From contig OY718804.1 of assembly GCA_963070105.1 (NCBI GenBank), positions 2,086,817-2,150,816 of the forward strand: a stretch of 64,000 bases of DNA, given 5' to 3'. The DNA is from Litomosoides sigmodontis (Eukaryota; Nematoda; Chromadorea; Rhabditida; Onchocercidae). This document shows positions 44,229 to 57,228 of the stretch, piece after piece. The position numbers and the translations under genes were made by a program. Below the pieces are notes generated by a model. The model did not search any database. It was not told the origin of the DNA and worked only from the letters and a program-made list of their open reading frames with translations. How positions within the stretch are numbered: position 1 is the first letter of the stretch; every line of letters begins with the position of its first letter.

Positions 44229-46870
44229 ACAACAATAGGCCGATATGGTGGAATTTTAATTGTTTCATTTTCATTTGCACAAGCAATTTTAGCATTCCTC
44301 CATCCATCCATCCTCTCCCCTCATCACCACCAGCCATATCCAGCATTTCTTACAAAATCATACGCCGAACAATTGCTGATAACATTTAACATTCCTTGTC
44401 TCCTCAAACACTTCCTCATTTCTCTCTCATCTTTTTGAATTTGATGGAATTATGTCGTTACTGCTATCGTTGTTATTATTGCTCGTCTTATCAAATTTTA
44501 AAAAAAAAAAATCATCAAACAATTACTTTCTCTCCTTCTCTCTCTCTCTCTCTCTCCATTCTCTTACTACATTTTATGGAAAAATTGAAATAAAACTGGA
44601 AAAAAAGGAAGAAATTAACAGATAACTTGTTAAAGCTAGCAGTGCAACTTCGTTCCTGCTTCATCTCTCCCGCAATGCTACTGAGGTGTAGCAAGTGGAT
44701 GAATGGTGAACCAGTGAAATGGGTTGAGCTAGAACATCCCGCAAGCGGCGAATGAAAAGAGTTGGAAATGTTGAGGAGGGCGGGAAATGAAATGCCTTAA
44801 AATTAAACGCCTGCCTATCTTTGACCATCGTTTAGCCTAAACCACCAAAACATATGAATTCTGCAAACTGATAGAATGAAAAAAACGAGGAAAAAAATAC
44901 CACCCTCTCTCCCTCTCTCTCTCTCTCCCTTCCTCTCTGTCTCTCTTTCTCTATCTAAGGCGACATCACGTCATCCTTCCTCCTCCTCTTCCTCCGCCTT
45001 CTCCTCGCTAATCCTTGCCTTTCCTCCTTCTTCATTTAGCAAAAACATCTAATAAACATCATCCATATATAACGTACGTGCGCTTGCACACCCACACACC
45101 CACGCACGCACACGCATAGACGCTAAAATCTACTCAGTCCGTCACATCTGTTGCTAAATGACTGAAAAAGCCTTCTGCTGTCTTTTCCTTTTTCATTTCT
45201 CTTGTTTGATGATAAAGTCCACCCTCTTGCCTCTTTTGAAATTTTCACTAAACTTTTTAACGCAAGCAAAGAAAAAAAAATTGAAAATAATCCAGCAAAT
45301 TTCATAACGCGTCAAATTTGAATTTCCGCCTGATGTTCACGAACACTTAGTACGGTAAATAGGTTGCGCACGCGTGTGCGTGCGTCTCTGTACTGCGTTT
45401 TGTCAATGGTGTGGTGGGACGGTTGATTTTTTTTTTGCTTAATTTAATTTTGGGGTAGTTGTTTTTGTACTCTGTTGTTGTGGGAGTGTGAAGGAAACAA
45501 TCATTGTGATTGTGTGCGGGTAAGGTGATCCTAAAAAACAAAAATCACTTTCCGAAGTGTGAATTCTGAGGTGTTAGCAATTCAAAATTCACTCACTTCA
45601 TTACTCTCGTATGAGTGAAACTTTCATCGTTTGGTCTTTTTTGATATTTAATTTCGTTTTGTCGTTGATATCCACGTAGTTTTTGTGAGGTTTACGTGAA
45701 TAATTGGCGTCGAAATTGCATTATCTATCAAATATGATGTAGTGTTTTCCATACAAGTAGGTCAGTGATGTTTATTTGTTGTTTAACTAAGAACAGCATA
45801 GTACTGGGGTAGATTAAAACAGTGATTTTATCTCATGTGAGTGAATGGTGGATTTTTATGGCAAATTTTTGATTTATGAATGAAAAAAATACGTTTGATG
45901 TCTCGTGTGAGTAATTGTTTCAGATACATGTATTATGATTTAAGCGATGAAAGCGATGAAAAAGCTGAGTGGAATTAGAGTGAAATATTTTTATGTCGGA
46001 AATTTACATAATATGTGATATAAAAAGTATGTTATACTAACGGTGAATCTGTTTAATTCCATCGCTTTAAGAATTAGAGCATTGGTGATTCGTCTAGCCA
46101 AACATCTCTCAACAAATACAGTATTTAATTAACTAACCTCATGAAGTTTTTTAGGTCACATTTTAGTAATTGTTGATTTCAATAGCTTTGAATATTTTTC
46201 TTAAATATCTTTTCAACAGGTGGAAGCTTTTTAGTGACTGTATTCAACTAGTAGATGACTGTAAGTGTTATAACACCAGCTGTTAAACAAATGAAATGAA
46301 ACATAGCCTTTGCGGTTATACTGTCATTCTGTAATCCGATTAGCTTATGAGTTTGCTCACTTAGAATTGCACCAATTCTCTTGTTATGTTCAGGTATTTT
46401 CTCTTTACAACAACTGAGCTGTTGGATTTCAATTTTTGTTCCTTGTCAGTGTGTGTTCATTACGTTAGTAACATAATCTTTCTCGTAATTCATGTTTACT
46501 CCACTCTTGTTTTAGTAATTTTCGCATGATACCAGTTTTATATCCCACATACCAGTTTCCTTCTCTAAAATTTCACATTTCATGGTAACGATTTCCTTTA
46601 ACCGTTTTGTTGTGAACAGTTGTCACATAAACTGATGTTTTAACTTGTTTCGTTACAATTCTTGTTTTATTTTTCAATATTACCATACTGCCATGATAAA
46701 TACAATTTTTTAAGGCGGGTATTGCTAGTATGCTTGATTGCATATGGATTAGAGATCGCCAAACATTCTCTATTTACATTTCAGTAGTACTTGTTTGTAA
46801 TACGTTTGTATCGTATTGCATCCGTGAAACGGTAATGGGCGAACGCTTTTGTGTCATGGTTATGTTTTTT

Positions 46871-46893
46871 GTTTCCAGCTCGCTTCCCCACTA
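46871..46893 (+). promoter_or_regulatory. Likely splice-leader or 5'UTR acceptor of the cyclin T gene
   Basis: TTTTTTGTTTCCAG ends at 46878, only 15 nt before the chosen ATG. The short distance and strong polypyrimidine tract fit nematode spliced-leader addition; a cis-spliced non-coding first exon is the alternative. Confidence 0.55.
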
Positions 46894-49800
46894 ATGTCGG
46901 CAGGTGGCGTAACAGCAGACGTTAGTACTTCACAGGCGGTAGCATCAGGTGAACGTCAATCGGCTGCAGCAGCATCAGCATCTGCTTCCGCACCATCTTC
47001 CTCTCGATGGATTTTCACCCATGAACAGCTGATGAAAGTTCCCAGTATTCGTGAGGGCATGTCGCCGGAAGAAGTAAAATTTTGTTTCCATTTCTGTACG
47101 AAATTTCTATGTCTTAACGTTTGTTCGTTTAGGATCAATACTGCCAAAGCTGATATTTAATCGAGAACGCGTTTTAGAATAGTGTGTTAGAAAATTTGGG
47201 TCTTTTGCTAGTGAAATGTAGATAATTCAGTGGAAATTGTTCGTTCTTTAAAGACACTCATTTATTTTTACGGTCTACTTTAAAATTTAGGAATTGAAGA
47301 GACGGCGTTTAGCGGCAAGTACCATTCATCAAATGGCGGATAGGCTAAATCACGAGTCTCGAGTGCGGATGTAAGTCGTTGTTTTTCTGTACACACATTT
47401 CGACCAAAACAAGGGATTGGGATTTATGAAAATGTAATTTGTGGTTTGGTCGTCTATGGCAAATGTGGGAGAAATCTTTTAGACACTTTTTTCCAAAAAA
47501 TTCTGCATTTGGCTTTTAAAAAAAGTATGTAGGACTGAATGAGTATTCTGTGAACTTAATTTAAAATTTTCGGTTTTTTTGTTTCAGATCTCAACTATGT
47601 ATTTGTGCTGCAATGATGCATATGCATCGATTCTTCGTCTTTCATTCCTTCTTCAAGTTCGATCCACGGGTGCGATTTGTTGTAATAAGGGTTATATGCT
47701 TGTTTTGACTGAGATTTTATCTGGCTTTATTTTATCAGGCATATTAAAATTAGTTTGCTACCATAGAAATTACGAATGGAGACAGCAATAATTTTTTCCA
47801 GGATATTGCTGCTGCGTGTTTGTTTTTGGCGGGCAAATCTGAAGAATGTCCACGAAAACTGGATCATGTCGTGCGTGTATGGTGGGCCATCAAGTTTCCC
47901 CATTCACCAAATTTGGACAGTAGTGTTAGCATTTCAGTTCTATTCGCACTTACTTGGAATTTGTAGAATTAATGTAGTTCGAAGCAGAAATTTTTTCGCA
48001 ATTGTTTATCTATTTGGCGAAAGACTTGCTATGGTTAGTTGACTGAAAAGTCTTACAGCGTCTTCATGAGGCGTCGCAGTTGATTGTCACACTGGAAAAT
48101 CTCGTCCTGCAAACAATTGGCAAGTTTTGCTCTTTGTTTGGAGTAGCAACGAAGCAATCATACTTTGTTGTTTGCCTACTCAAATGTCGAAGTACGCAAA
48201 TATCGAAGCATTATGCTTTTGGTTTTGAAAATTGAAATTCACATGCACTAAAACATCGATTTAAACCTGATGATCATAATTGAAAGATAGTATTGCACAG
48301 TTTTTCTCAACTGTACATTTACACATACAGCATTCGATTTGTCAGTGGACATACCGCATCCATACGTTCTGACGCATATGCAGAAATTTGCTCGAGGTTA
48401 GTTTAAAAATTATATGGATATTAAGCTTTCATTTCATATATTTTTTTGCTGTCTTTTGGAGGGTATATTTTATTATCAGATGGAAGTGCAAGCAAACCAA
48501 AGGCATGTTACCAAATAGTAGGTGAAAGACGACGCGTTCTCAATCACTGAGAGCATAATCAGTGAATTAATGTAGTGAAGTCTGTGATAGTATTTAATTT
48601 GGATGCATACCTTTCCTGATTCACGGGAATCTTAATGTCAGATTTATAAAATGAGGTATTTATGATAACAGATTAATAGTGCACGGATTTTAACAAGGTT
48701 AGTTTTTTTTTGTACTTGTGTAAAATACTTGACATGAAAGTAACGAATTACATTAATTTGATATAAACTACTTTAGATGCATCGGGGAACAGAAGAATAT
48801 CGGAAATAGCTTATTGGTTTGCCAGTGACATGTATGTTTTTCTGGTTTTTTTGATAATAATTTCTGAAAGTAGTTGGAGAAAAAGAAAGGAAGAATAAAT
48901 AGCATCATAGTTTATTGAGACACAATCTGATTCTCGTTTAAATTTATGGATTTTTTCAGGCTCCATATGACAAATTGGGGTGTACGTTATACGGCAAAAG
49001 CGATTGCGTGTGTTTGCATCCAAATGGCATGTCTTTGGGCAGAATTTGAAGTAAGCGGTGCTAAAATTTTGCATTTATTTTTTTCATGGTATCCAATAAT
49101 GACGGAAAAAGTGGATTGTAACAGAGGCCGAGAAGCTTCTTTTTGTGCTTGAAGTAAGGACATGTAGTTTTTCAGCACGTGATGCTTATCTCTTTCATCG
49201 AAGCTGCAAATTAGCAGAAGCAAAAAATTACTGCTGCATGAGTAGTACTCGTAGGATTTAAGTGATAAGTTTTTCATTTCTGGGCTAATCTACTGTACTG
49301 TACATTTTAGTGGGAAAGGTAGAGATGCATGAACAGCACAATTTTTCTACTCTTAATGACATTTAAGCTTACACGTTCTGGTTTAAGGTTTAAGTGTACT
49401 TAGGCTTGTTAATTTATAAGCAAAAATAATAATATTTTGCAGGTAACTGCTGTATGCACAAAACCAGCAGCGAAAACATTGCCTTGCCCATACATTTTAA
49501 ATTTAGAATTTTGAGAAAAAGAGTTTTTAAATAAGTTGTACGAATTCAGATGCTTATTTCATTGGCTACTTTGTCGTGTGGTTGTATGCGTGGTGCGCAG
49601 CATAACAAATTACTCTTGTAAAACTGTAATGTGTTACTTCCTGCATTCTGCAATCAGTGTTGCATTTTGCGGAAGTGTTAACGCAGATCAGTTTCTATAT
49701 GCACTGGAAAGAAAAACGCAAGAACAAGAGCTCTTGGACTGTCTGTACTATTTGCTGCAAATCGTGCAAGTTTGTGACGTATGTGGAATAACGCTTGAGA

Positions 49801-52800
49801 TTTGCACTTTTTATCAAACAATTGGGAAGAGGAACGAACTTAGTGGCTCATTGTTATCTCTACTATATTTTAAGATGAAGAGAAGAAAGTCACTGTAGTT
49901 GTTTCTGGTACCATTTCGTTAGCTAGTGCATCTCGCAGTAATTCATGCGCTTCACTGAAGGCTTGCACGATTGCGCAAGTCAACTGTTAGCAGTGCAGAT
50001 AAGTTCAGTAAGAGTACAAAAACTTTCATATAAACCACAAACAGATAATTGGCCATAAAAATAGCTACAAAATCTACAAGTTATGAATTCCGGGCAGACC
50101 AAAGAAAGTTTTTTGGCTTGAACTATCAGTTAGCAGCTTTAAAAAAGCTCCACCTACCACTTCGCCTTGTTGGAAGAAATAAACAAACATACAGAGAGAG
50201 AGAGAGAAATTGCATATCAAAAATTAAATGAAGGTAACTTTTCTTGACATTTTTAAAGTAGCTTGTTTTTGTTTTCTTGCAAAAATGTTTCCTTGCATTT
50301 TTTGTTTTAAAAAACATCGAACAGAAATACAAATTTTTTAATCTGAAAAATTCGTGGTGTCAACATTTTCATACCTTTAGTTTGAGATTACAATTATGCA
50401 GAGTGTTCTTAAAAAGTACAAAAAAAAACTTTACAGATTTTTTCAAAAAAAGTTTTTTTTTGAGACTCAGATTACTGTGCATTTTTTGTGAAGTTAAATC
50501 ACACTCATCCTATCCGGGATTATTAAAATCCACATATTACTAGACATCGATACAGGCTTCGAATTTCTACAAGATAATCCTACCTGTTTTACTGAACTGT
50601 ACTAAAAGAGGTGGGGAAAAACAGCACAGCAGTTTGTGAGCAGTTCCAGTGCTTACTGATATTATCCCAGCAAAAGTCACGTTTTCTACTCTGGAAATAG
50701 AATAATTTTTGCGAGCTTGCAGAGAATGAAGAATGGATATTAAATTTTTGAAATCAATCGTGTGGCCGTTGTATTTTTTTTCATTTAAGAATTTTTTTGC
50801 ACGATTTTTCACTTTTTTTTTGCACTGCACCTTAAACGCTTGTTTTACAAACTTTCTGATCAGATATGCTTTTTTTCTTATTATTGGGCAGTATTTGTCG
50901 AGAATGGAAACCTAAAACGGGACGCTGGTAAGTTTGATGTAGCATGATTATGTAGTACACAGGTCTTCGTTCGGAAGTTGTCGGTGATGCAGTGCAAATA
51001 TATTTATATGTGTGGAAGTATTAGTACTGAAGAAATGGGGATTTTTAATAAGTCGCATAATGGAGTAATAAAACAATTTGAATTATCAAGAATATGTGTT
51101 TATAAACTTGGCAATTTTTATAAAGTTTAATATGCCGGAGTATGGTATTATCCATGAGAAATCCACCGCTTAATCTGCCGTTTAATATTTCTATGTCTTT
51201 CATATCTTTAACTGTCATAAGTAATATTGATTGGACTTTTCTGATTATTTAGCTTTTCATATCTCTTTAGTTTTTACGTTGCATATAAACTTTTGACAGG
51301 TGTGTAACATCGGTGTGTTCTTTTTCTTTAAATGAAATTTTTTCAGATGTTGAAGTTTTTAATGCAAGGTGTTTTTATTTTCATGCTTATGTGCCGAAAA
51401 TAGAGTCCATTTTCGAGTCCTCAGTATGCCTGCAGCTTTTATCTATATTAAAAATCTGATTTCGGATGACAATTCAATTTCAGATTCAAACAACATCCGA
51501 TGAGTTACCATGGTATAAGCAGGTTGAACCAACAATGACCTTGGATAAATTATTAAGTAAGTTGTGTTTGCTTTCCTGAATATCTTGCAAGGTATACAAC
51601 TCACTCTTGTGATTTAGGTTAGTTATTTGCTTCTCTGTTTAATTTTTTTTAGTTTCCTATTTGTTTTAAAACTATCATAGAAGTTCAATATTTTCAATGT
51701 CAAGAATTTACCACTATTTAGAGTTAACTGAAGAATTCTCTCGCATTTACAAGACGCACGGTGAGTCACTGAACATCAAGAAATATGCAATGCGTAGTTC
51801 ACTAAGGGAAGCTGTTACACCACAGAATACCAACCAGCCTCAGCAACAGTCGTCGCAACAGTCATCGCAGCAGCTACGGCAAGGACAGAATCGTAAGTTT
51901 TTCATTGAGATTTTATGCAGTTAGGAAATTTCTACTTATTTCTGATGGTTTTTGATCTTGTAAATATTATAATTCTGTGTATGTGTCCTTCAGAAGTTGC
52001 ACCATCAATCGCAACTCTGCCACCGCCACCTGTGGCACCGCAGCTTAATGCATCAGTGACTGTAAAAAGTACCGAGCCAGCTCGGCGGATCGATCTCAGT
52101 GACTACAAATTACGCAACAATGGTTAGGAATCTTTGCAATTATAGTCGGACTTCAAGCACTAACTTATACTGTTTTGTTATATGCTTGTTTTATTGAGTT
52201 ATGAGACGTTGGTCAACTTTGGTCGTCTTTTAGAAGCATTTCCCATGATAAGTTAATCCTCATAGTATTTCTGCTTCATTTTTCGGCATATTGTGGTGAT
52301 TTTTACAGCAGCTCAACAACAGCAGCAAGCGAGCAGTTCACAAAATTCCGTGGCGCAATCTCAACGACGAAATTTCATGCGACCAGATGTACCACCACAA
52401 ACAGCTAGTAAAGGGCTGGATTTATCGCTTCCTCCAATTATTGCAAATGGCAAGTTTGATCATTGTGCACATTCCATAATTTTTTTCATAATTTCTTTTA
52501 AAATACAGTTTTGTTTGTGTCTGGTGAATAATATTTTGTCATCCCTGGTTATGGTTGTTGATTTGACTTGTGTTGACATTAAGTAAAGGGATATAGTTAG
52601 ACTAAGGAAAGTATTTTTCTTGTGTTTATGTATGTGTATGTGCATCTCTGTGCGTATGAGTGCATGTTTCTGTATTTGCTTCCGTTTGTTTGTTACTAAG
52701 TTATTTCAGAAAAGCAGCTGAACCAGAATAAACCGGACCAAGCTAGTGCCAAGCCAAGTGAAGCCAAACTTGCCCAAATGTCAAAATCGACTCTCAAACC

Positions 52801-55362
52801 AGCAACTTCGCAAAAACCAACTATTACAAATGCTGTGAAACCATTGCAACCTATAAAACAGCCGACAGGGAATGAACAAGAACGACATAAAAAGCCCAAA
52901 TTGGATGATTACGATAAAGATTTGAAGTACAGAAGGATTGAAAAAGCAAGTACGGAAGGTGATCATACTTTTACAGTTTTCTTTCCCTTTTTTCCAGTTC
53001 TTAAAGAGTGGAATTATCCGATCTGTGACTTGATTCGGTGTGTTTCGCAAATCTGTAGATTTGGGGCCTTTGATTTGATTTTTTCAAATTTGAGTTTCAA
53101 AGTTTTTCTAGGATCGTACCACTGTAAAAGACCTTATGAAAATAATGCAGCTGTTAATCATCCTGATAGCGGCTTGACTATAACAGCAATGGACGTGACA
53201 TCGACTCCAAAATCTGGAACTCTTAAAGCAGCAGAGCGTCACAAGTAAGTAGGCCTGATGCTTGTTGTTAATGAATCTCATCCTTCACCTGTCACTTCTT
53301 TTCAGTCCAGCAACTCCATTAAGTTACATGGCTTCTTCTGGTTACAACATCACATCGAAACCACGCGAAGAAGTGGCCTTACAACCACCTAAACGTGAAG
53401 ATAATGGTACGGGCAGTAACAACAGAAGCCGTGATGAAACTATAGCCTCGCGACAACGTGATGATGTGATATCATTAAAAAGAGCACGGCAGACGGCTCC
53501 GTTGATTGCGCTACTGCCAACACCACCAGTATCAAATACCGCCTCTGTAATGAGTGCGAATTCACAGAATTCGAAGTATGTTTCTGCTGTCTTTATTTTT
53601 GTCTTATAGATTATTCCAAAAAATCTCTAATTCTGTTTTGACGGAAAATCGCACTTTCATATGTGTTAGCTCTACTTTTTAGTCGTGAATTTAATGGAAT
53701 CTATCCGTTCAAAATCATACAATATGACTTTTGTTATTGAATTTGCTTCGATATTGGCGAATTAAGCACATTTTTGATAAAATTTTTAGATTCAACTTAT
53801 CGACAGTACAACCGAGTCGATCAAATCATATTGGTGAAAGAGCAAATGCTCCTACAAATTGGTCAGTGTCAAACGATTATTATCCAGGCTCATCTTCTGT
53901 TAGTGCTCCACGTTTTTCTCAGTCAACTGGATCTAATCATAGGGTGAGTATCACTCTAATTTATAAAAGTTTTATTTATATGCAACTCATTTCATGTTTT
54001 AAAATGGGCGTTAAAAATGAAAGATTGAAATATTATAGCATTTTTCGTCGAATGTTGGACGCACGAAGCCACGTGAGCCTTTATTGAGTACTCCTGACAC
54101 AGGAAACTCATACTATAAACGTTCCCGCTTGCGACCACCTTCACCTACTACATCGCTGGCATCGAATACGTATCGGCAGTCACAGCGTCAACAAAGTCCT
54201 GGAGGTCGTTCGGGTTATTCAAGTAATGATTTATGGTGCAAAAGAAAAAGTTATTTAGAAATATTCATTTACTGCTGCAAAAGCTAGGCAAAATTGGTAA
54301 GCACGACACAATTTTATCCGTACAGCTGTTTGCTGTACATCTGTCATATTATACACATAAATTGTACTCTTTGCTCTTCGCACAGACGGTTATCCTGGCA
54401 CAAATTCTTATCTAAATTTCAAATTTGACTGCAGTTTCTTGCAGTCTGCTTGCTATTTCGATGTGCTGTTTATTTTACTGCATTGCACATGCTTTCTGGG
54501 ATGATTTTTGCATGTAACTTGAAAATTACTTCGAATTGCAATAAAGCATACATAATGGTGTGAGAAATCATTACCAAACAGAGCATGTTATTGTTGTTGT
54601 CATGTTTAATTTTTTTTCACTAATTTGTGATTTATGCAGATAACTAACGGTATCTTAACAAGGATAGTTTGTGCCTGTTGCTATGAGCTTTTTGTGGACA
54701 TACAAGTCATGGTCGATTTGGATCAGGGATGAATGAACAGGAAGCACTGATGATTGAGTAATGCAGGCTAAGTAGCATGCTTTTCCTGTTCGCGTGCAAA
54801 ATTTAGGTGTCACAAGGCGCTATTATTGTCGACGGTATGTCTATAAAGTAACGCCGCATCAATTATCACAAACATATAGGCATGGAGAATGGAAACTTTC
54901 TTGGCGCTCACGTGTGCTTTATTCGTCTTGCACCGACACAAGTTTAGCTAATGGTTCATCAATTCTTGATAGTTTTCATTCTGACCATTGCTGCCATAAC
55001 TTTCACAGCCGTTTTGTTTTATTAATCAGTGTGCCTTTTGATATTGCGCATATGCATGCAATATGAATTTACTTTGTCCTCTTGATATTTCTTTTCCATT
55101 GTGATCAAAAGCGCTTCTGAAATCTGCAGAAAGGCAAAAAGTTATTTGTGTTTTCCGCCTTTACCCCTTAACACAAAATGAACTAGTTCATTAGGGTTGA
55201 GCACTCTGAATTTTTTACATTTGTAACAAACCGCTTTTCAAGTTGCATTTTTTTTTACACTGTTCCCATGTTTCAGGTAGTTCAACACATATGCTTTCAG
55301 CTTTGCCACCACCGCCTTTACCACCACCAAACGAAGAACTTGAAGATGGAGAAGTTTTATAA
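46894..55362 (+). CDS. cit-1: Cyclin T (P-TEFb regulatory subunit)
   Basis: Eighteen exons join in frame: 46894-47073, 47291-47370, 47588-47669, 47802-47924, 48059-48119, 48331-48396, 48777-48831, 48960-49050, 51484-51556, 51722-51892, 51994-52122, 52309-52449, 52710-52958, 53112-53244, 53306-53575, 53790-53943, 54039-54222, 55277-55362. The product is about 775 aa. After an Ala/Ser-rich leader the cyclin fold begins with SRWIFTHEQL (38-47). HMHRFF lies near 98, FLAGKSEECPRKLDHV near 122-137, LENLVLQTIAFDL in the second half, then YTAKAIACVCIQMACLW and TLDKLLKLTEEF. All match cyclin T of animals, which binds CDK9 to phosphorylate RNA polymerase II and release paused transcription in the nucleus. 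The C-terminal half is Gln/Ser/Pro-rich, with PPPPLPP and a final LEDGEVL. Introns 5 and 12 begin with GC. The donor of exon 13 could also be 11 nt earlier (CAA|GTACGG) in the same phase. Confident in family; the gene symbol follows the C. elegans cyclin T name. Confidence 0.92.
48120..48330 (+). other. GC-AG intron (cyclin T intron 5)
   Basis: The exon ends CAAACAATTG and the intron begins GCAAGT. Only this cut keeps the frame (ATT G|CA TTC GAT giving IAFD). The nearest GT, four bases later, would change phase and lose the cyclin sequence. GCAAGT is the usual form of the rare GC donor. Confidence 0.8.
49051..51483 (+). other. Intron 8 of the cyclin T gene (2.4 kb)
   Basis: Long intron inside the second cyclin fold, between ACLWAEFE and IQTTSDELPWY. 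Open frames within it have no domain similarity and no paired splice signals. No nested gene is visible. Confidence 0.6.
52450..52709 (+). other. GC-AG intron (cyclin T intron 12)
   Basis: The exon ends GCAAATG and the intron begins GCAAGT. The next exon starts AAAAGCAGCTGAAC. The alternative GT four bases later would give AAA AGC AGC TGA, an immediate stop. So the GC donor is required to keep the frame. Confidence 0.8.
54223..55276 (+). other. Intron 17 of the cyclin T gene (1.05 kb)
   Basis: Separates the Ser/Arg-rich segment from the last 28-codon exon. Contains no supported coding sequence. Confidence 0.6.
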
Positions 55363-55819
55363 TGGTATGTTCCTCCGCCGATTTACTAATGTTAGGAATT
55401 GCGAAGAGACTTATAGAAAAATTTTTTCTTTGAATTGTTATATGTTGCCAAAATTTTTATACAGATTTTACAACTATCCATATGTTTCTTGCGATAAGCT
55501 GTCATGATCAGCTCATATTTTATCCAGGATTTTGTATATGTTGTGTGATCAAAGATGTTGCATAACTTATTAGGTCGTAGTGTATCAGTTAATGTAGTTT
55601 TGTATATGTTCGTTTGAAATTATATTTCGACGAAAGTTGTAGAAGGGAGTGCCACGTAGCATGTTTTATCTGTTTTTGCATGGATCAAGAAACAGAACGA
55701 TCTGAATGGACAAAATATTTTTGCTCAATGTAAAGGAAATTCCGCCTTTTGTATACGCAATTTTTTATTTTCTGAATGTTGTTTTTATAGTTTTTTATCA
55801 CTTATCAATAGCTAAATGA

Positions 55820-55825
55820 AATAAA
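55820..55825 (+). terminator. Candidate polyadenylation signal, cyclin T
   Basis: AATAAA 458 nt beyond the TAA stop. I noticed no closer exact hexamer. Confidence 0.5.
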
Positions 55826-57084
55826 GACAATTGGAAGTTCAATTTTGAAAATGTTATCGTGATTTCTATTTGGTTTCTAAAATCGTAACAAATTCTGTGA
55901 AATTCACGAACTTTTGACAAATTGAACTCAGATATGGAGCATTAAAAGAGAATTAATGGAATGGAGGGAAAGGAATGTAAAAAAAAGAACTTTTACAACT
56001 GTAATCAGCAGATCATTCTACTCACTACTGAAGACCTCACCATCCTTCACTTCTCAGTAACGTTATATGTTGATCATTGCAATCAGTTGACATTTTTTAA
56101 ATACTGGCAGTTTACACATTGAACTGTTACTCGATCTCAAACAGAAAATATTCTTAAGAGGGAATTGGTTGTAGTTTTTTTTTCAAGTTGATTTTATTCA
56201 TTGTTGTACACAGTCTTATTACTTAAAAAAGAAAAAAAGAACTCACTATTAATTACTACTTTTTCTATGTTCGGGTGTTTGCGCTTGTTTTTCAATTTTT
56301 TTTGAATATGTATTGAGTTCGAATTTCTCGTATCTCTTTCATGCTTGTAGCGCTGACCATGTGTAAATCGTGTCTCAAACTTGATTGGCCGACCAATTTA
56401 TTTTATTGAAGTAGTAAAGTGTTGATAATTGAAGATATCAAATTGACGGGACATTTTTCGGTCTTTTGAAATTTTCACGATTCTAATGGGTTCAGCATTG
56501 CCTCTGCTGTTACAGCTATATGTTCTATTTTTTTGAAATAATAAAATGTTCTTTAGCAGATATTGGCATTTTCTTCATAGATTGTGACATTTGACGAGAC
56601 ATAAAATTTTAATGATGAGCTTGTTTTTCGGAAAATCTCGTTGTTTTTAAGCTGTGTGATTTTTTGAAGAATTAATTTTCAGTTCGCTTTTCTCATATAT
56701 GAAAATTTTTTAGGAAAACAAAGTAAGTCTGCATATTCTTGTTTTTTAGTCCATTTTCTTTTTGGTTATGGATAAAAGGATTGAAATATTTGTGAGTTCG
56801 AAATGCATTTGTTCGAATGATTTTTAGCCGTTTGAATTTCAGCGCTGAGAGTTGATGGGTGTGGTAAGAGGGGCGTCTGGAATGGTGATAAGAACGAGAA
56901 ACTACTATGTAGTTTTTCACGGATAGTTTGTTCATTTTGGCAAAAATTTTTCAATTTAAAAAAAAAAAAAAAAAAAGTGGCTCTTCCATTTCTTGGCGTG
57001 AGCAACGTTTAAGGAGTTAAAGTGTGTCACATAAAGAATGTTATAGCAAAAAGCTCTTGAAGTGAATTGGATTTAGTCCATACA

Positions 57085-57090
57085 TTTATT
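57085..57090 (-). terminator. Candidate polyadenylation signal, three-finger gene 1
   Basis: TTTATT on the plus strand, reading AATAAA on the minus strand, lies 139 nt beyond the TGA stop. Confidence 0.45.
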
Positions 57091-57228
57091 TCTTAAGTGT
57101 GAAATATCAAAGAGGTGAAGTTTATGAGAAAAAATTATGCTCAAAATTGAAATTACGTAATAATTAATAAGCTGAACATTGAAATTTCCAAAAGGGAAAA
57201 GTGTCGTTTCGTAATTCAGAAATTAGTC

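Larger units (their letters stand above)
40959..46870. other. Intergenic region between divergent receptor and cyclin T genes
   Basis: About 5.9 kb without supported coding sequence. It should hold both promoters. Seen inside: a minus-strand acceptor-like CAG at 41164-41166 that may end a 5' non-coding intron or be a trans-splice site for the receptor. Also present are an inverted repeat (41263-41310), an AAGTAAGCTAGAT repeat (42801-42869), (CA)n near 43530-43548, a (GAT)n run (44171-44226), CT tracts near 44530 and 44905-44955, and a CpG-containing CACACGCACG stretch near 45075-45120. Confidence 0.6.
55363..57228. other. Convergent intergenic region, cyclin T and three-finger gene 1
   Basis: Holds the 3'UTRs of both genes: AATAAA at 55820-55825 on the plus strand and a minus-strand AATAAA at 57085-57090. 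Otherwise T-rich sequence with no recognisable gene. Confidence 0.6.

Noticed and set aside
44119..44438. Asp-rich and His-rich open frames on both strands
   Set aside because: They read the (GAT)n microsatellite; nothing else in the frames resembles a protein.
46956..47147. Open frame antisense to cyclin T exon 1
   Set aside because: Shadow of the GC-richer Ala/Ser coding exon on the opposite strand.
49536..49898. 120-codon open frame in the cyclin T intron 8
   Set aside because: No ATG context, domain or splice partners, and it lies between two exons that join perfectly without it.
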